From Sphingopyxis solisilvae (GTDB lineage: Bacteria; Pseudomonadota; Alphaproteobacteria; Sphingomonadales; Sphingomonadaceae): 64,000 nt of DNA. Shown here piece after piece: positions 54,632-63,043 of the stretch. The position numbers were made by a program, and so were the translations under genes. Under the pieces are notes generated by a model that worked only from the letters and a program-made list of their open reading frames with translations, was not told the DNA's origin and searched no databases. The stretch's first letter is position 1; every line of letters starts with the position of its first letter. Location: contig NZ_JADKYM010000001.1 in NCBI RefSeq assembly GCF_015475875.1, positions 1-64,000 on the forward strand. The letters run 5' to 3'.

Positions 54632-55681
54632 TCATTGGGGTGCGGCGACCGACTGTCGTTGGATGAAGGTCGATCGGAGCACCGCCGCCCCACCATCATC
54701 GACCTCCGCTGTGAAGGGAAGAAAGTCGGGTACGAGCGTCTTTGCCGCACGCACCCCCATTTCGCGGATCGGCCAGCGCACGGTGCTGAGCGCGGGCCAG
54801 ATATGTGTCGCTGTCGGGCTGTCGTCGAAGCCGATGATCGACAGCGCGCCGGGGACTTCGATGCGCTTGGCGTGCGCAACGCTCATCACCCCGGCGGCCA
54901 TCTCGTCGTTCGAACAGAAGATTGCGGTCGGCGGTTCGCCAAGCGACAGCAATGCCTCGCCCGCGTCGATCCCGGCGGCGTAGCGGTAATTGCCCGGCGC
55001 ATTATAAGCATCGGGAAGGTCGAGACCCGCCTCCGCCAGCGCTTCGCGGAAACCCTTTTCGCGCTCGGCGGCCGAGCGGAAACCCTGCGGGCCGCGCACA
55101 AAACCGATACGGCGATGGCCGAGCGCGATCAGCGCGCGCACCGCCTCCGCAACCACCTCGCGGTCGTTCGACGACACGCAATGCTTGGCATCGTCGAGCG
55201 GCGCCGATCCGACGCGCACATAGCGCACGCCCAGATCTTCGCAGAGCGCGGCGAGGGCGTCGTTTTCGGAGATCGGTGGCAGCAGCAGCGCGCCGATCGG
55301 GCGCTGCTTTTCCAGAAAGGTGCGGACGTCGTCGAGCATCCGCTCCGATCCGCGATCGACCGGGCGGACGAGCAGCGCGAGGTCGCTGTCCTTGATCGCG
55401 TCGAGCACGCCTTGCTGAAAATTCAGCACCGTCTGGGCATTGGGATTGTCGTGGAGCAGCGCGATCAGGAAGTTGCGGCGGAACGCCAGCGCGCGCGCCT
55501 GCGGGTTGGGGACGAACCCAAGCGTCTCGATCGCCTGCTCAACCGCCTTGCGCGTCTTTTCAGTCAGAAATTCGGAGCGGTTGATGACGCGGCTGACGGT
55601 CTTTTTCGACACCCCGGCGAGCGCGGCGACATCGTTGATCGTCGGCTGCTTGCCACTTGCGCCCTTTTTCTGTGCCGCCAT
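54632..55681 (-). CDS. LacI-family transcriptional regulator of the pectin/uronate locus
   Basis: 349 residues. The N-terminal HTH is PTINDVAALAGVSKKTVSRV with the hinge helix NPQARALAFRR. A periplasmic-binding-like sensor domain follows (about 70-340), with LLRP, SNDREVVAEAVRALIALGHRRIGFV, ICSNDEMAAGVM and IIGFDDSPTATHIWPALSTVR. The ATG at 55681 gives MAAQKKGASG; an open stretch before it is ignored. It faces the uronate operon and two palindromic ACCGGT operators lie in the shared gap, so auto-regulation plus repression of the operon is likely. The effector may be a keto-deoxy-uronate such as KDG (inference from neighbours). Confidence 0.92.
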   Translation of the reverse strand: MAAQKKGASGKQPTINDVAALAGVSKKTVSRVINRSEFLTEKTRKAVEQAIETLGFVPNPQARALAFRRNFLIALLHDNPNAQTVLNFQQGVLDAIKDSDLALLVRPVDRGSERMLDDVRTFLEKQRPIGALLLPPISENDALAALCEDLGVRYVRVGSAPLDDAKHCVSSNDREVVAEAVRALIALGHRRIGFVRGPQGFRSAAEREKGFREALAEAGLDLPDAYNAPGNYRYAAGIDAGEALLSLGEPPTAIFCSNDEMAAGVMSVAHAKRIEVPGALSIIGFDDSPTATHIWPALSTVRWPIREMGVRAAKTLVPDFLPFTAEVDDGGAAVLRSTFIQRQSVAAPQ

Positions 55682-55789
55682 ATGCGTCCAATCCTCTGCG
55701 GGTTCGGGCTGCTGTCCCGCCATTCGCCCGGTGTGATGGGCGCTTGGCGTGGCGAAATCAACCGCGACAAGCCGCCATCTGCCGAAAAC

Positions 55790-55803
55790 GGATACCGGTG
55801 TCT
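55790..55803. promoter_or_regulatory. LacI-type operator, site A (upstream of the LacI gene)
   Basis: GGATACCGGTGTCT matches the reverse complement of TGACACCGGTTACC at 11 of 14 positions, with the central ACCGGT palindrome intact. It lies 109 bp upstream of the LacI start codon and about 35 bp from site B. Confidence 0.65.
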
Positions 55804-55835
55804 AGGTTAGCTTCGCAATCGCATTGATCTGATCG

Positions 55836-55864
55836 TTGACACCGGTTACCAAAATCACTAGCGT
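55836..55864 (+). promoter_or_regulatory. Promoter with overlapping LacI-type operator, site B
   Basis: A perfect -35 TTGACA at 55836-55841, a 17-bp spacer and a weak -10 TAGCGT at 55859-55864 precede the isomerase gene (ATG at 55894). Operator TGACACCGGTTACC at 55837-55850 overlaps the -35 box, so bound repressor would block RNA polymerase. The same 14 bases recur exactly at 62842-62855. Confidence 0.7.
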
Positions 55865-55893
55865 GTCGCAAAATCCAGCAAAGGAACCGCATC

Positions 55894-56547
55894 ATGAAGA
55901 TCGCGCTGATCACCGAAAACAGCCAGGCCGCAAAGAACGGCATCATCCACGACGCGCTGACCACAGTCGCCGAGCCGCTGGGGCATGAGGTGTTCAATTA
56001 CGGCATGTATTCGGCCGACGACACGGCGTCGCTGACCTACATCATGAACGGCCTGCTCGCGGGCATCCTGCTCAACGCGAAGGCTGCCGATTTCGTCGTG
56101 ACCGGTTGCGGCACGGGTATGGGCTCGATGCTCGCCTGCAACGCGATGCCGGGGGTTTTCTGCGGTCTGGTGATCGACCCGACCGACGCCTTCCTGTTCG
56201 GCCAGATCAACGACGGCAACGCGATTTCGATGCCCTATGCCAAGGGTTTCGGCTGGGCGGCCGAGCTCAACCTGCAGGACGTCTATCGCAAGCTGTTCGA
56301 CGGCGAACGCGGGCTGGGCTACCCCAAGGAGCGCGCCGAAATCATGCGGACGAACCGCGGCATCCTGAAAGATCTCAAGGCCGCGTCGTGCCACGACATG
56401 CTGACCGTGCTGAAGACGGTCGATCAGGATCTGCTGCGCGCGGCGATCGCGGGCGAAAAGTTTGCGGAATATTTCTACGCCAATTCGCAGGACGACGAGA
56501 TCAGCGCCTATCTGAAGAGCGTGTCGGCGGAGCGGGCGCTCGCCTGA
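55894..56547 (+). CDS. RpiB/LacAB-family isomerase, probable 5-keto-4-deoxyuronate isomerase
   Basis: 217 residues. The first 150 match the RpiB/LacA/LacB sugar-phosphate isomerase fold (MKIALITENSQAAKNGII, ADFVVTGCGTGMGSMLACNAMPG, FGQINDGNAISMPYAKG); an extra C-terminal 65 residues follow. It sits where KduI would be expected, ahead of kduD and kdgK. RpiB-fold DhuI enzymes are known to isomerise unsaturated uronate-derived 4-deoxy-5-hexosulose uronate, so the same reaction is predicted here. The catalytic Cys (VTGCGTG) is present. Start: ATG at 55894 after AAAGGAA. Confidence 0.85.
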   Translation: MKIALITENSQAAKNGIIHDALTTVAEPLGHEVFNYGMYSADDTASLTYIMNGLLAGILLNAKAADFVVTGCGTGMGSMLACNAMPGVFCGLVIDPTDAFLFGQINDGNAISMPYAKGFGWAAELNLQDVYRKLFDGERGLGYPKERAEIMRTNRGILKDLKAASCHDMLTVLKTVDQDLLRAAIAGEKFAEYFYANSQDDEISAYLKSVSAERALA

Positions 56548-56548
56548 C

Positions 56549-57304
56549 ATGGCCGGGTTGTTCGATCTTTCGGGACAGGTCGCGCTGGTCACGGGTGCGA
56601 ACACGGGCATCGGGCAGGGGATTGCGCTCGCGCTCGCCGAAGCCGGAGCGGACATTGCTGCAGCGGGCCGGTCGGCAGCGGACGAGACGGTCGGCAAAGT
56701 GCGCGGGCTGGGCCGGAAGGGCGAGAATTTTTCCGCCGATCTGTCGAGCGTCGGCGCGGTACAGCCGCTCGTTGACGCGGTGCTCGCCGAGTATGGTCGC
56801 ATCGACATACTCGTCAACAATGCCGGGATCATCCGCCGCGCCGACGCGGTCGATTTCACCGAAGAGGATTGGGATGCCGTCATGGACACCAATCTTAAGA
56901 CCTTGTTCTTCCTCTGTCAGAGCGTGGGGCGTCACATGATCGCGCGCGGCAGTGGCAAGATCATCAACATCGCCTCGATGCTGACCTTTCAGGGCGGCAT
57001 CCGCGTGCCGAGCTATACCGCGTCGAAATCCGGCGTCGGGGGGCTGACCAAGCTGCTCGCCAATGAATGGGCGGCGAAGGGAATCAACGTCAACGCGATC
57101 GCGCCCGGCTATATTGCGACGAACAACACTGCGGCACTGCAAAGCGACGAGACCCGAAACCGCCAGATCATGGAGCGCATCCCGACAGGACGCTGGGGCG
57201 ATCCCGGCGACATCGGGGGTGCTGCGGTATTCCTGGCGTCACGTGCGTCGGATTATGTGCAGGGCCATATCCTTGCCGTCGACGGCGGCTGGCTGGCGCG
57301 GTAG
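56549..57304 (+). CDS. kduD: 2-dehydro-3-deoxy-D-gluconate 5-dehydrogenase (KduD, SDR family)
   Basis: Reduces 2,5-diketo-3-deoxygluconate to 2-keto-3-deoxygluconate (KDG) in uronate breakdown. It has 251 residues. The NAD motif is ALVTGANTGIGQGIALAL and NNAGIIRRADAVDF is the NNAG region. The catalytic Ser/Tyr/Lys are in IINIASMLTFQGG and VPSYTASKSGVGGL. AIAPGYIATNNT follows, then the C-terminal FLASRASDYVQGHILAVDGGW. One base separates it from the isomerase gene, so they are one transcript. Confidence 0.94.
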   Translation: MAGLFDLSGQVALVTGANTGIGQGIALALAEAGADIAAAGRSAADETVGKVRGLGRKGENFSADLSSVGAVQPLVDAVLAEYGRIDILVNNAGIIRRADAVDFTEEDWDAVMDTNLKTLFFLCQSVGRHMIARGSGKIINIASMLTFQGGIRVPSYTASKSGVGGLTKLLANEWAAKGINVNAIAPGYIATNNTAALQSDETRNRQIMERIPTGRWGDPGDIGGAAVFLASRASDYVQGHILAVDGGWLAR

Positions 57305-57319
57305 GCTTGGAACAATCAC

Positions 57320-57384
57320 CGTAGCCCTGAGCCTGTCGAAGGGCGCTTATCCGATAGGCGCCCGTCGACAGGCTCAGGGCTACG
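57320..57384. repeat. Intergenic inverted repeat, family E
   Basis: CGTAGCCCTGAGCCTGTCGA at the left and TCGACAGGCTCAGGGCTACG at the right form a perfect 20-bp stem. Only this copy is in the window. It lies between kduD and kdgK. Confidence 0.9.
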
Positions 57385-57423
57385 GTTGAGATATAACCCG
57401 CATCAGGGGCAAACGGAGTAAGG

Positions 57424-58437
57424 ATGGCGCAAGGCAAGCTGGTCTTTTTCGGCGAATTGCTGATCCGCCTGACCGCGCCGGGCAACGAGCTGCTGATGCA
57501 ATCGCCGTCGCTGGCGCTCCACGTTGGCGGCGCCGAGGCGAATGTCGCGATCGGGCTCGCGCATCTGGGCCATGACTGCGCGATGGTCAGCAAGATACCG
57601 GACAATGCACTGGGGCGCGGAGCCGTGGCGGCGGTGCGCGGTGCGGGCGTCGATTGCAGCGCCGTCACCAGCGGCCCAGGCCGCATGGGGCTGTATTTCC
57701 TCAGCGTCGGCGCGGGTCTGCGCTCGTCCGAGATTGTGTATGACCGTGCGGCGTCGAGTTTTGCGGCGACCGGCGCCGATGATTACGGCTGGGATGCGCT
57801 GCTTGGCGGTGCGCGCCTGCTCCACCTGTCGGGGATCACCCCCGCGCTCGGGCCGCGTTCGACCGAAGCGGCGCTCGCTGCGGCGCGCGCGGCGAAACGT
57901 CTGGGCGTGCCGGTCAGCTTCGATGGCAATTACCGCGCGATGCTGTGGGACGCATGGGACAGCGATCCACGCGCAGTGCTGTCCGAACTCATCGGCCTGA
58001 CTGACATTTTGTTCGGCAACCACCGCGACCTCTCGCTGGTGCTTGGACAGGAATTCAGCGGTGAAGGCGAACACCGGCGCCGTGAGGCGGCCGAGGCGGG
58101 TTTTGCCGCTTTCCCCCACCTCAAGCTGATCGCCTCGACCGCGCGGCACACGATCGCTGCCGATCACCACCGCATCGCGGCGCGGGTCGATCTGCGCGGC
58201 GGCGGGCATCAGACCGCCGAGATCGACGTCACCGGCATCGTCGACCGCATCGGCGCGGGCGACGCCTTTGCCGCCGGGGTGCTCCACGCGCACCTGGCGG
58301 GCGGCGATGCGCGGGCCATGGCCGAAAGCGGCCTCGCGCTAACCGCGCTCAAACATTCGCTGCCCGGCGATGCGAGCCGCTTTGGGCAGGCCGACATCGA
58401 CGCCTTCCACGGCGGCGGGCTCGATGTCAGGCGATAG
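57424..58437 (+). CDS. kdgK: 2-keto-3-deoxygluconate kinase (PfkB family)
   Basis: Phosphorylates KDG to KDPG. It has 337 residues. The N-terminal FFGELLIRLTAPGNELLMQS resembles KdgK rather than ribokinase. SLALHVGGAEANVAIGLAHLG is the first PfkB signature region, and DRIGAGDAFAAGVLHA (catalytic Asp in GAGD) the second. The gene stops inside the start of the carboxylesterase, overlapping by 14 bp. KDPG would be split by an aldolase not found in the window. Confidence 0.93.
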   Translation: MAQGKLVFFGELLIRLTAPGNELLMQSPSLALHVGGAEANVAIGLAHLGHDCAMVSKIPDNALGRGAVAAVRGAGVDCSAVTSGPGRMGLYFLSVGAGLRSSEIVYDRAASSFAATGADDYGWDALLGGARLLHLSGITPALGPRSTEAALAAARAAKRLGVPVSFDGNYRAMLWDAWDSDPRAVLSELIGLTDILFGNHRDLSLVLGQEFSGEGEHRRREAAEAGFAAFPHLKLIASTARHTIAADHHRIAARVDLRGGGHQTAEIDVTGIVDRIGAGDAFAAGVLHAHLAGGDARAMAESGLALTALKHSLPGDASRFGQADIDAFHGGGLDVRR

Positions 58438-59947
58438 GCTGACGCGGCGGTACCTGCTCGCCGCAGGCACGGCGTCGCTGCTGATGCCTCTGGTCGCCAA
58501 GGCCGAGATTGTTAAGCCGATTCATCATGTTGGCGGGGTCGAAGCCCGGGACGGATTCTATCGATTGGGCACGCGGCGAAGCCTTGGCGATGGTTCGGTC
58601 TGGGCCTTCACCGGCATCCGCTACGCTCGCGCCCGGCGCTTTGCGGCCCCGGTTGCGGTGACCAAAGCCGAGCAGTTGAAGGGCGACAGCTTCGGTCCAG
58701 TCTGTCCGCAGGTGGGCGACCGCTACCAGCCGCAATCAGAGGACTGCCTGTTCCTCAACGTCTGGACCCCCGACATCGAGGATCAGCGCAAGCGCCCGGT
58801 GATGGTCTATTTCCACGGCGGCGCCTATTCGACTGGCAGCGTCAGCGACCCGATCAACGATGGTGCCGTGCTCGCCGCGCGCGGTGATGTTGTGGTTGTC
58901 ACGGTCAATCACCGGTTGAACGCGCTGGGCTACCTCTATCTCGCGCGGCTCGATCCGCGCTTTCCAGACAGCGGCAACGCCGGGCAACTCGACCTGATTG
59001 CTGCGCTCCAATGGGTCCAGCGCAATATCGCGGCCTTCGGCGGCGATCCCGCCAATATCACCGTGTTCGGCCAGTCGGGCGGCGGCGCCAAGATCGCGAC
59101 GCTGATGGCGATGCCCGCGGCGAAGGGGCTGTTCCACAAGGCGATCACGATGAGCGGGCAGCAGGTAACCGCCTCGGGGCCGCTCAACGCGACCAGGCGC
59201 GCCGAGGCATTTCTTGCCAAGCTGGGCGACGGCACCGACCCCGCAACCGCGCCGGTCGAGCAACTGGTTGCGGCGCTGGCGGCGACCGATCCGGTGCTCG
59301 GCGGCGGGGTGTATATGGGACCGGTGCTCGACATTCAGCACCTGACGCGCCACCCCTTTTGGCCCGATGCCGCGCCGCAGTCGCTCGGCATCCCGATGCT
59401 GCTCGGCAACACGGTGCTGGAAACGCGCGCCTTTTATGCGCGCGACGGCAAGCAGCTTTCCGGGCTCACATTCGACAATCTCGCTGCCCGGATCGCCCCC
59501 GAAATGCGCATCGACGCGCATCCCGAATGGGTCGTCAGCGAATTTCGCGCGCGCTATCCGAAGGCTACGCCGATCGACCTGTTCCACCGCATCGTCACCG
59601 CGGCGCGCAGCTGGCGCGGGCAGATCGAGGAAGCCGAAGCGCGCGCCCGCGCGGGTGCACCGGCCTTCGTCTATCAGCTCGATTTCGAGGATGCGAAGCA
59701 TGCCGACGACATCGGGCTCAGCTTCGGTACCATCCCCGATCCAACCGCTGCGCAGCAGGCGATGAGCGACAGGATGATGGATGCGTTCGTGCGTTTCGCG
59801 CGCACCGGCAATCCGGGCTGGCCAGCCTATGATTTGAGACAGCGGCAGACGATGGTGTTCGATACCGACAGTCGGGTGTTGAACGATCCGCGCCAATGGG
59901 AGCGCGAGCTGTTCGCGCGGGTGCCGTATATTCAGCCCGGCACCTGA
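58424..59947 (+). CDS. Tat-exported carboxylesterase, type B family
   Basis: 507 residues. The N-terminus LTRRYLLAAGTASLLMPLVAKA has a twin-arginine Tat-type signal. The mature part is a carboxylesterase/cholinesterase-fold hydrolase. Its nucleophile Ser218 is in FGQSGGGAK, the oxyanion loop is MVYFHGGAYSTGS, and EDCLFLNVWTPDI is also conserved. The ATG at 58424 overlaps the end of kdgK by 14 bp. The partner esterase, cupin and pectate lyase genes nearby suggest it removes an ester substituent (such as methyl, acetyl or feruloyl) from pectin fragments; the specific ester is inference. Confidence 0.88.
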   Translation: MSGDRLTRRYLLAAGTASLLMPLVAKAEIVKPIHHVGGVEARDGFYRLGTRRSLGDGSVWAFTGIRYARARRFAAPVAVTKAEQLKGDSFGPVCPQVGDRYQPQSEDCLFLNVWTPDIEDQRKRPVMVYFHGGAYSTGSVSDPINDGAVLAARGDVVVVTVNHRLNALGYLYLARLDPRFPDSGNAGQLDLIAALQWVQRNIAAFGGDPANITVFGQSGGGAKIATLMAMPAAKGLFHKAITMSGQQVTASGPLNATRRAEAFLAKLGDGTDPATAPVEQLVAALAATDPVLGGGVYMGPVLDIQHLTRHPFWPDAAPQSLGIPMLLGNTVLETRAFYARDGKQLSGLTFDNLAARIAPEMRIDAHPEWVVSEFRARYPKATPIDLFHRIVTAARSWRGQIEEAEARARAGAPAFVYQLDFEDAKHADDIGLSFGTIPDPTAAQQAMSDRMMDAFVRFARTGNPGWPAYDLRQRQTMVFDTDSRVLNDPRQWERELFARVPYIQPGT

Positions 59948-59972
59948 CTGAAGAGCGCTCGTCCCTTGACAT

Positions 59973-60037
59973 CGTCATCCCGGCGAAGGCCGGGATCTCA
60001 CCGGTGCGCAAGTCCGTGAGGTCGAGATCCTGGCCTT
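59973..60037. repeat. Intergenic inverted repeat, family C copy 5 (degenerate)
   Basis: CGTCATCCCGGCGAAGGCCG at the left; the right arm ends GATCCTGGCCTTGTCACAGG and has lost its pairing to the GATGAC end. It lies between convergent esterase and hydrolase genes. Confidence 0.7.
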
Positions 60038-60038
60038 G

Positions 60039-61010
60039 TCACAGGATCTTCTGCGACCCCAACCAGTTCCACAGCAGCTCGGGCCAGATCGCGACCGGTA
60101 AGCCAGCCGTCCTCATCAACCCGAAACCATGCTCGCCGCGCTCGAAAAAATGCGCCTCGCACGGCGCCCCGACTGCGCGCGTGGCTTCGCGCAACCGGAC
60201 ACTGTTTTCGACCTTCACCACGCTGTCGTCCTCGGCGTGGAGCAGCCAGAGCGTCGGCTGATCGGCGCGGACATTCAGTTCGGGAGAATAGAGCCTTTCG
60301 CGCGCCGCGTCGGGGTTGGCGCCGATCAGTTTCTCGCGGCTCACCGCATGTGCGATCGCCGGGTCCATCGATACCACGGGATAAATGGCGGCAAGTGCGT
60401 CGGGGCGCGCTGATAGCTGGTCGGTGCTGTCGACCGGCGCACAGGCCTTCGCATCGAATCGCGTGAGCAGGCTCGTCGCGACCTGCCCGCCCGCGGAAAA
60501 ACCGCCGAAGGTGACGCGCGCCTGGTCGATTTGATCGACCGCCGCGCGGCTGCGCACCAGCCGCACTGCGCGCTGCGCATCGGCGAGCGGGACATCGGAT
60601 CCGTTTTCCCAGCCATCTCCGGGCAGGCGGTAGAAGAGGACGTATACGGTGATGCCGCGATCCTTCAGCCAGCGCGCGAGTTCATAGCCCTCCTTGTCGA
60701 TCACGACATAGCGATAGCCGCCACCGGGCGCGAGGATCACTGCGGCCCCAGTGGGCTTGGCCGGGCGGAAGATGTCGAGTCGCGGGCGGGTGATGCCTTG
60801 CAGCATCCGGTCGCTGGCATCCGGATCGTCGCTGCGCTGGACGACCTGTTCGACCAGACCTGCGGGCAGTCGGAGGTGACGGCTTGGCCAAAGCGGAACG
60901 CTGGCATCGGGGGTTACGCCCGCGGGCCGGGTCCAGGCGGCTTGTGCGGCGGCGGTAGCGAAGGGTACGGCGAGTCCCGCCGCCAGCAGCGCGCGGCGGT
61001 CGATCGTCAT
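60039..61010 (-). CDS. Exported alpha/beta hydrolase (acetylesterase-like)
   Basis: 323 residues. The N-terminus MTIDRRALLAAGLAVPFATA has a twin-arginine Tat-type signal. The oxyanion loop is VILAPGGGYRYV, the nucleophile Ser is in FGGFSAGGQVA, and the catalytic Asp/His are near LHAEDDSVV and RGEHGFGL. The pattern fits the xylan/pectin acetylesterase-like BD-FAE group. It is last in the minus-strand cluster with the cupin and pectate lyase genes (overlap with the cupin gene of four bases), so deacetylation of pectin is a reasonable guess. Confidence 0.86.
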   Translation of the reverse strand: MTIDRRALLAAGLAVPFATAAAQAAWTRPAGVTPDASVPLWPSRHLRLPAGLVEQVVQRSDDPDASDRMLQGITRPRLDIFRPAKPTGAAVILAPGGGYRYVVIDKEGYELARWLKDRGITVYVLFYRLPGDGWENGSDVPLADAQRAVRLVRSRAAVDQIDQARVTFGGFSAGGQVATSLLTRFDAKACAPVDSTDQLSARPDALAAIYPVVSMDPAIAHAVSREKLIGANPDAARERLYSPELNVRADQPTLWLLHAEDDSVVKVENSVRLREATRAVGAPCEAHFFERGEHGFGLMRTAGLPVAIWPELLWNWLGSQKIL

Positions 61011-61405
61011 GGCGCATGCGGGTTGTTCGGGTACGCGATGATCAGCACCAGCGGCTCGCTGCCGGTCTGGCGGATGCCGACATTGGCGCCCTTGTAGAGC
61101 CATGCCGCTGTGCCAGCTTTCAGCTCGTTCTGGATGCCATCCGAATGGACGACGCCGGTACCCGACAGCACATAATAGATTTCATCATGGTCGATCGGGT
61201 GGATGCCGATCGCGGCGCCGATGTGCAGCGCACGCTTGCGGAATTCGAAGCTGCGCGGTGCTGGGATAGCGTCGCTGATCCGGTACGCCGTGGACGTACC
61301 GATTGCGCCATGCGGCGGCGGTTCTTCGCGCACCGTGGCGGCTTCGTCGATCACGATCATTGCGGGTGCCTCGGCCCCGGCGAGCAGCAGCGCGGCGAGC
61401 CACAT
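61007..61405 (-). CDS. Exported cupin-domain protein
   Basis: 132 residues. The signal peptide is MWLAALLLAGAEAPA. A single cupin domain has the metal-ligand motif GIHPIDHDEIYYVLSGTGVV and the second motif region around GTAAWLYKGANVGIRQTG. The ATG at 61405 lies two bases after the pectate lyase stop codon; codons upstream in the same frame belong to the lyase. Cupins of this size next to lyases can be sugar isomerases or binding proteins; no reaction is assigned. Confidence 0.82.
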   Translation of the reverse strand: MWLAALLLAGAEAPAMIVIDEAATVREEPPPHGAIGTSTAYRISDAIPAPRSFEFRKRALHIGAAIGIHPIDHDEIYYVLSGTGVVHSDGIQNELKAGTAAWLYKGANVGIRQTGSEPLVLIIAYPNNPHAP

Positions 61406-61407
61406 CG

Positions 61408-62784
61408 TCACTGGCCGGTCCGCGAAGCGCGGTCGCGTGGCGACAGGATTTCCTGTGGCGTCGGTGCGGTCTGGCCGGGATAGAGGCCCGAGTTCGGCTC
61501 CATGGTCGCTAGATCCCATGCGCTCTCGACAAATGGCGCGCGGACGGCCTCCTTGACCTTGGGATAGGCGCTTACCTCGCGCTCGTCGTCGATCACCTCG
61601 CCGCGCCCTTCGGCGATGAAGTATAGGACGCGGATTTCCTCCGGGTCACGAGCCCAAGGGCGCGCGCCGGCGGTGGCAAGGACCGAGGTTTCGACGTCCC
61701 GAACTGGCAGGATCCGGTAAGCGCCGGTCGGTGCAAGCGGCGCCTTCGCGCGGATCAGTTGCGCGCGTGTTTCGCCATAGCGGCCGAATTCGGGAAGCGG
61801 CTTGCCGTGGCGGTCGACCGCCAGATTGTCCTTGCCATAATAAGCAAGGTCGCCGTCGCCGCCGAGCATCAGAAAGGGCAGGCCGTCATCCGTATCATTG
61901 CCGCCGCGCAGGACGTTGCCGATCGCGGTGATTTCGCCGGTTACATAAGGTTGCCCGACCCATTCAAGATTCATCAAATTGTAATGCACCGCGCGGTGCT
62001 GCGGGTTGTAGATCAGGTTGTTTATCATCAACACCTGCGCGCCCCCCTTTACCAGCGGATTGCGCTCGACATTGTGCGCCCACACATTGCGGTAAAAGAC
62101 GATGCCGGTCGCATTGTCGTGGATCAAGGATCCCTTGCTGTGCTCGCCTTTGGGATGACTGGCATCGGCAAGTCCTTCCGCGGCAAGATTGTTGGAAAAG
62201 CTGATATTGCGGCTTGTGCCGCCGCGCCAATCATCCACCGTTTTGCCGGTAAACCGGGGGCCAGACGCCGACATATTCTCGTCGATCGCCCACAAGAAGG
62301 TGCAATGGTCAATGATGACATTGTGTGCCGCGACGGTCGACAGCGCATCGGCTTCCCAGCCGCTGCGCTTCGCCTGGCCATCGGCGCCGGTGTAAACGCG
62401 CAGGTGGCGGATGATGACATCGTGGGTCCGCACGTCGATGCCGGTACGGATTAGCGTGATCCCCGGTCCCGGGGCGGTCTGGCCTGCTATGGTAAGATAG
62501 GGGTGCTTGATGTCGATTGTCTGGCGGCCAAGGTCGATCACTCCGCCGACCTCGAACACGATGATGCGCGGTCCCGGCGTCTCGATTGCAGCCTTTAGGG
62601 ATCCCGGTCCGTCAGGCGCCAGTGTCGTGACGCGCAGGATCTGGCCGCCGCGTCCACCGACGGTGGTGGCGGCCGGTCCGACCGCTCCAGGGAATGCAAG
62701 CGTTGTCGCGTGTGCCGCCGCAACCAGCCCCGCAGGCTGCACGATCGCCAGAAAAAATGCGGTTATCCAAGTTCTTACAGCCAT
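61408..62784 (-). CDS. Exported pectate lyase-like protein (right-handed beta-helix)
   Basis: 458 residues. The signal peptide ends near VAAAHA-TTLAFPGA. The parallel beta-helix has many short repeats (VIDLGRQTIDI, PYLTIAGQTAPGPGITLI, VIIRHLRVYTG, NVIIDHCTFLWAIDENMS, NISFSNNLAAEG). The DHCTFLWAIDENMS region and a positively charged GGTSRNISF fit the PL1/PL9-like pectate lyases that leave 4,5-unsaturated galacturonate ends. Such products feed the isomerase-KduD-KdgK route encoded on the plus strand. It is first in its operon, divergent from the TonB-dependent receptor. Confidence 0.87.
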   Translation of the reverse strand: MAVRTWITAFFLAIVQPAGLVAAAHATTLAFPGAVGPAATTVGGRGGQILRVTTLAPDGPGSLKAAIETPGPRIIVFEVGGVIDLGRQTIDIKHPYLTIAGQTAPGPGITLIRTGIDVRTHDVIIRHLRVYTGADGQAKRSGWEADALSTVAAHNVIIDHCTFLWAIDENMSASGPRFTGKTVDDWRGGTSRNISFSNNLAAEGLADASHPKGEHSKGSLIHDNATGIVFYRNVWAHNVERNPLVKGGAQVLMINNLIYNPQHRAVHYNLMNLEWVGQPYVTGEITAIGNVLRGGNDTDDGLPFLMLGGDGDLAYYGKDNLAVDRHGKPLPEFGRYGETRAQLIRAKAPLAPTGAYRILPVRDVETSVLATAGARPWARDPEEIRVLYFIAEGRGEVIDDEREVSAYPKVKEAVRAPFVESAWDLATMEPNSGLYPGQTAPTPQEILSPRDRASRTGQ

Positions 62785-62809
62785 ATTGCCTCTCCGCTTT
62801 TTTGGGGTA

Positions 62810-62839
62810 TTGACACCGCTATACCGATCCTCCTATCTT
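62810..62839 (+). promoter_or_regulatory. Promoter of the TonB-dependent receptor gene
   Basis: -35 TTGACA at 62810-62815, an 18-bp spacer and -10 TATCTT at 62834-62839 form the strongest sigma70-like promoter seen in the window. The -35 begins the partial operator TGACACCG-CT-ATACC, and site C sits at the expected +1. Confidence 0.65.
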
Positions 62840-62841
62840 TC

Positions 62842-62855
62842 TGACACCGGTTACC
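62842..62855. promoter_or_regulatory. LacI-type operator, site C
   Basis: TGACACCGGTTACC, identical to site B at 55837-55850. It overlaps the predicted +1 of the promoter at 62810-62839. Confidence 0.7.
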
Positions 62856-62984
62856 CCAATCGGTCAACGAGAAAATATGTCGAGGGAGAGGGGATAGGGC
62901 GGTCGGTCGTAGTCGCGGCGACGCCATCATCACTCTCGAAAAATTCCTGGCCGGGCGATCTCGCCGATTTGTTCGGTCCAACAA

Positions 62985-62998
62985 AGTAACCGGTGTCA
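62985..62998. promoter_or_regulatory. LacI-type operator, site D
   Basis: AGTAACCGGTGTCA matches the reverse complement of site C at 13 of 14 positions. It lies 130 bp downstream of site C and 46 bp before the receptor start codon. It could serve as a second site for DNA looping or for the pectate lyase promoter. Confidence 0.65.
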
Positions 62999-63043
62999 TT
63001 TCTTGTGCAATCAGGAATTTCAGCCGATCAAGGGAGGATGATA

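Noticed and set aside
62811-62827. Fifth full LacI operator (TGACACCGCTATACC)
   Set aside because: Only the first half matches and the spacing is one base longer; noted as a partial site overlapping the -35.
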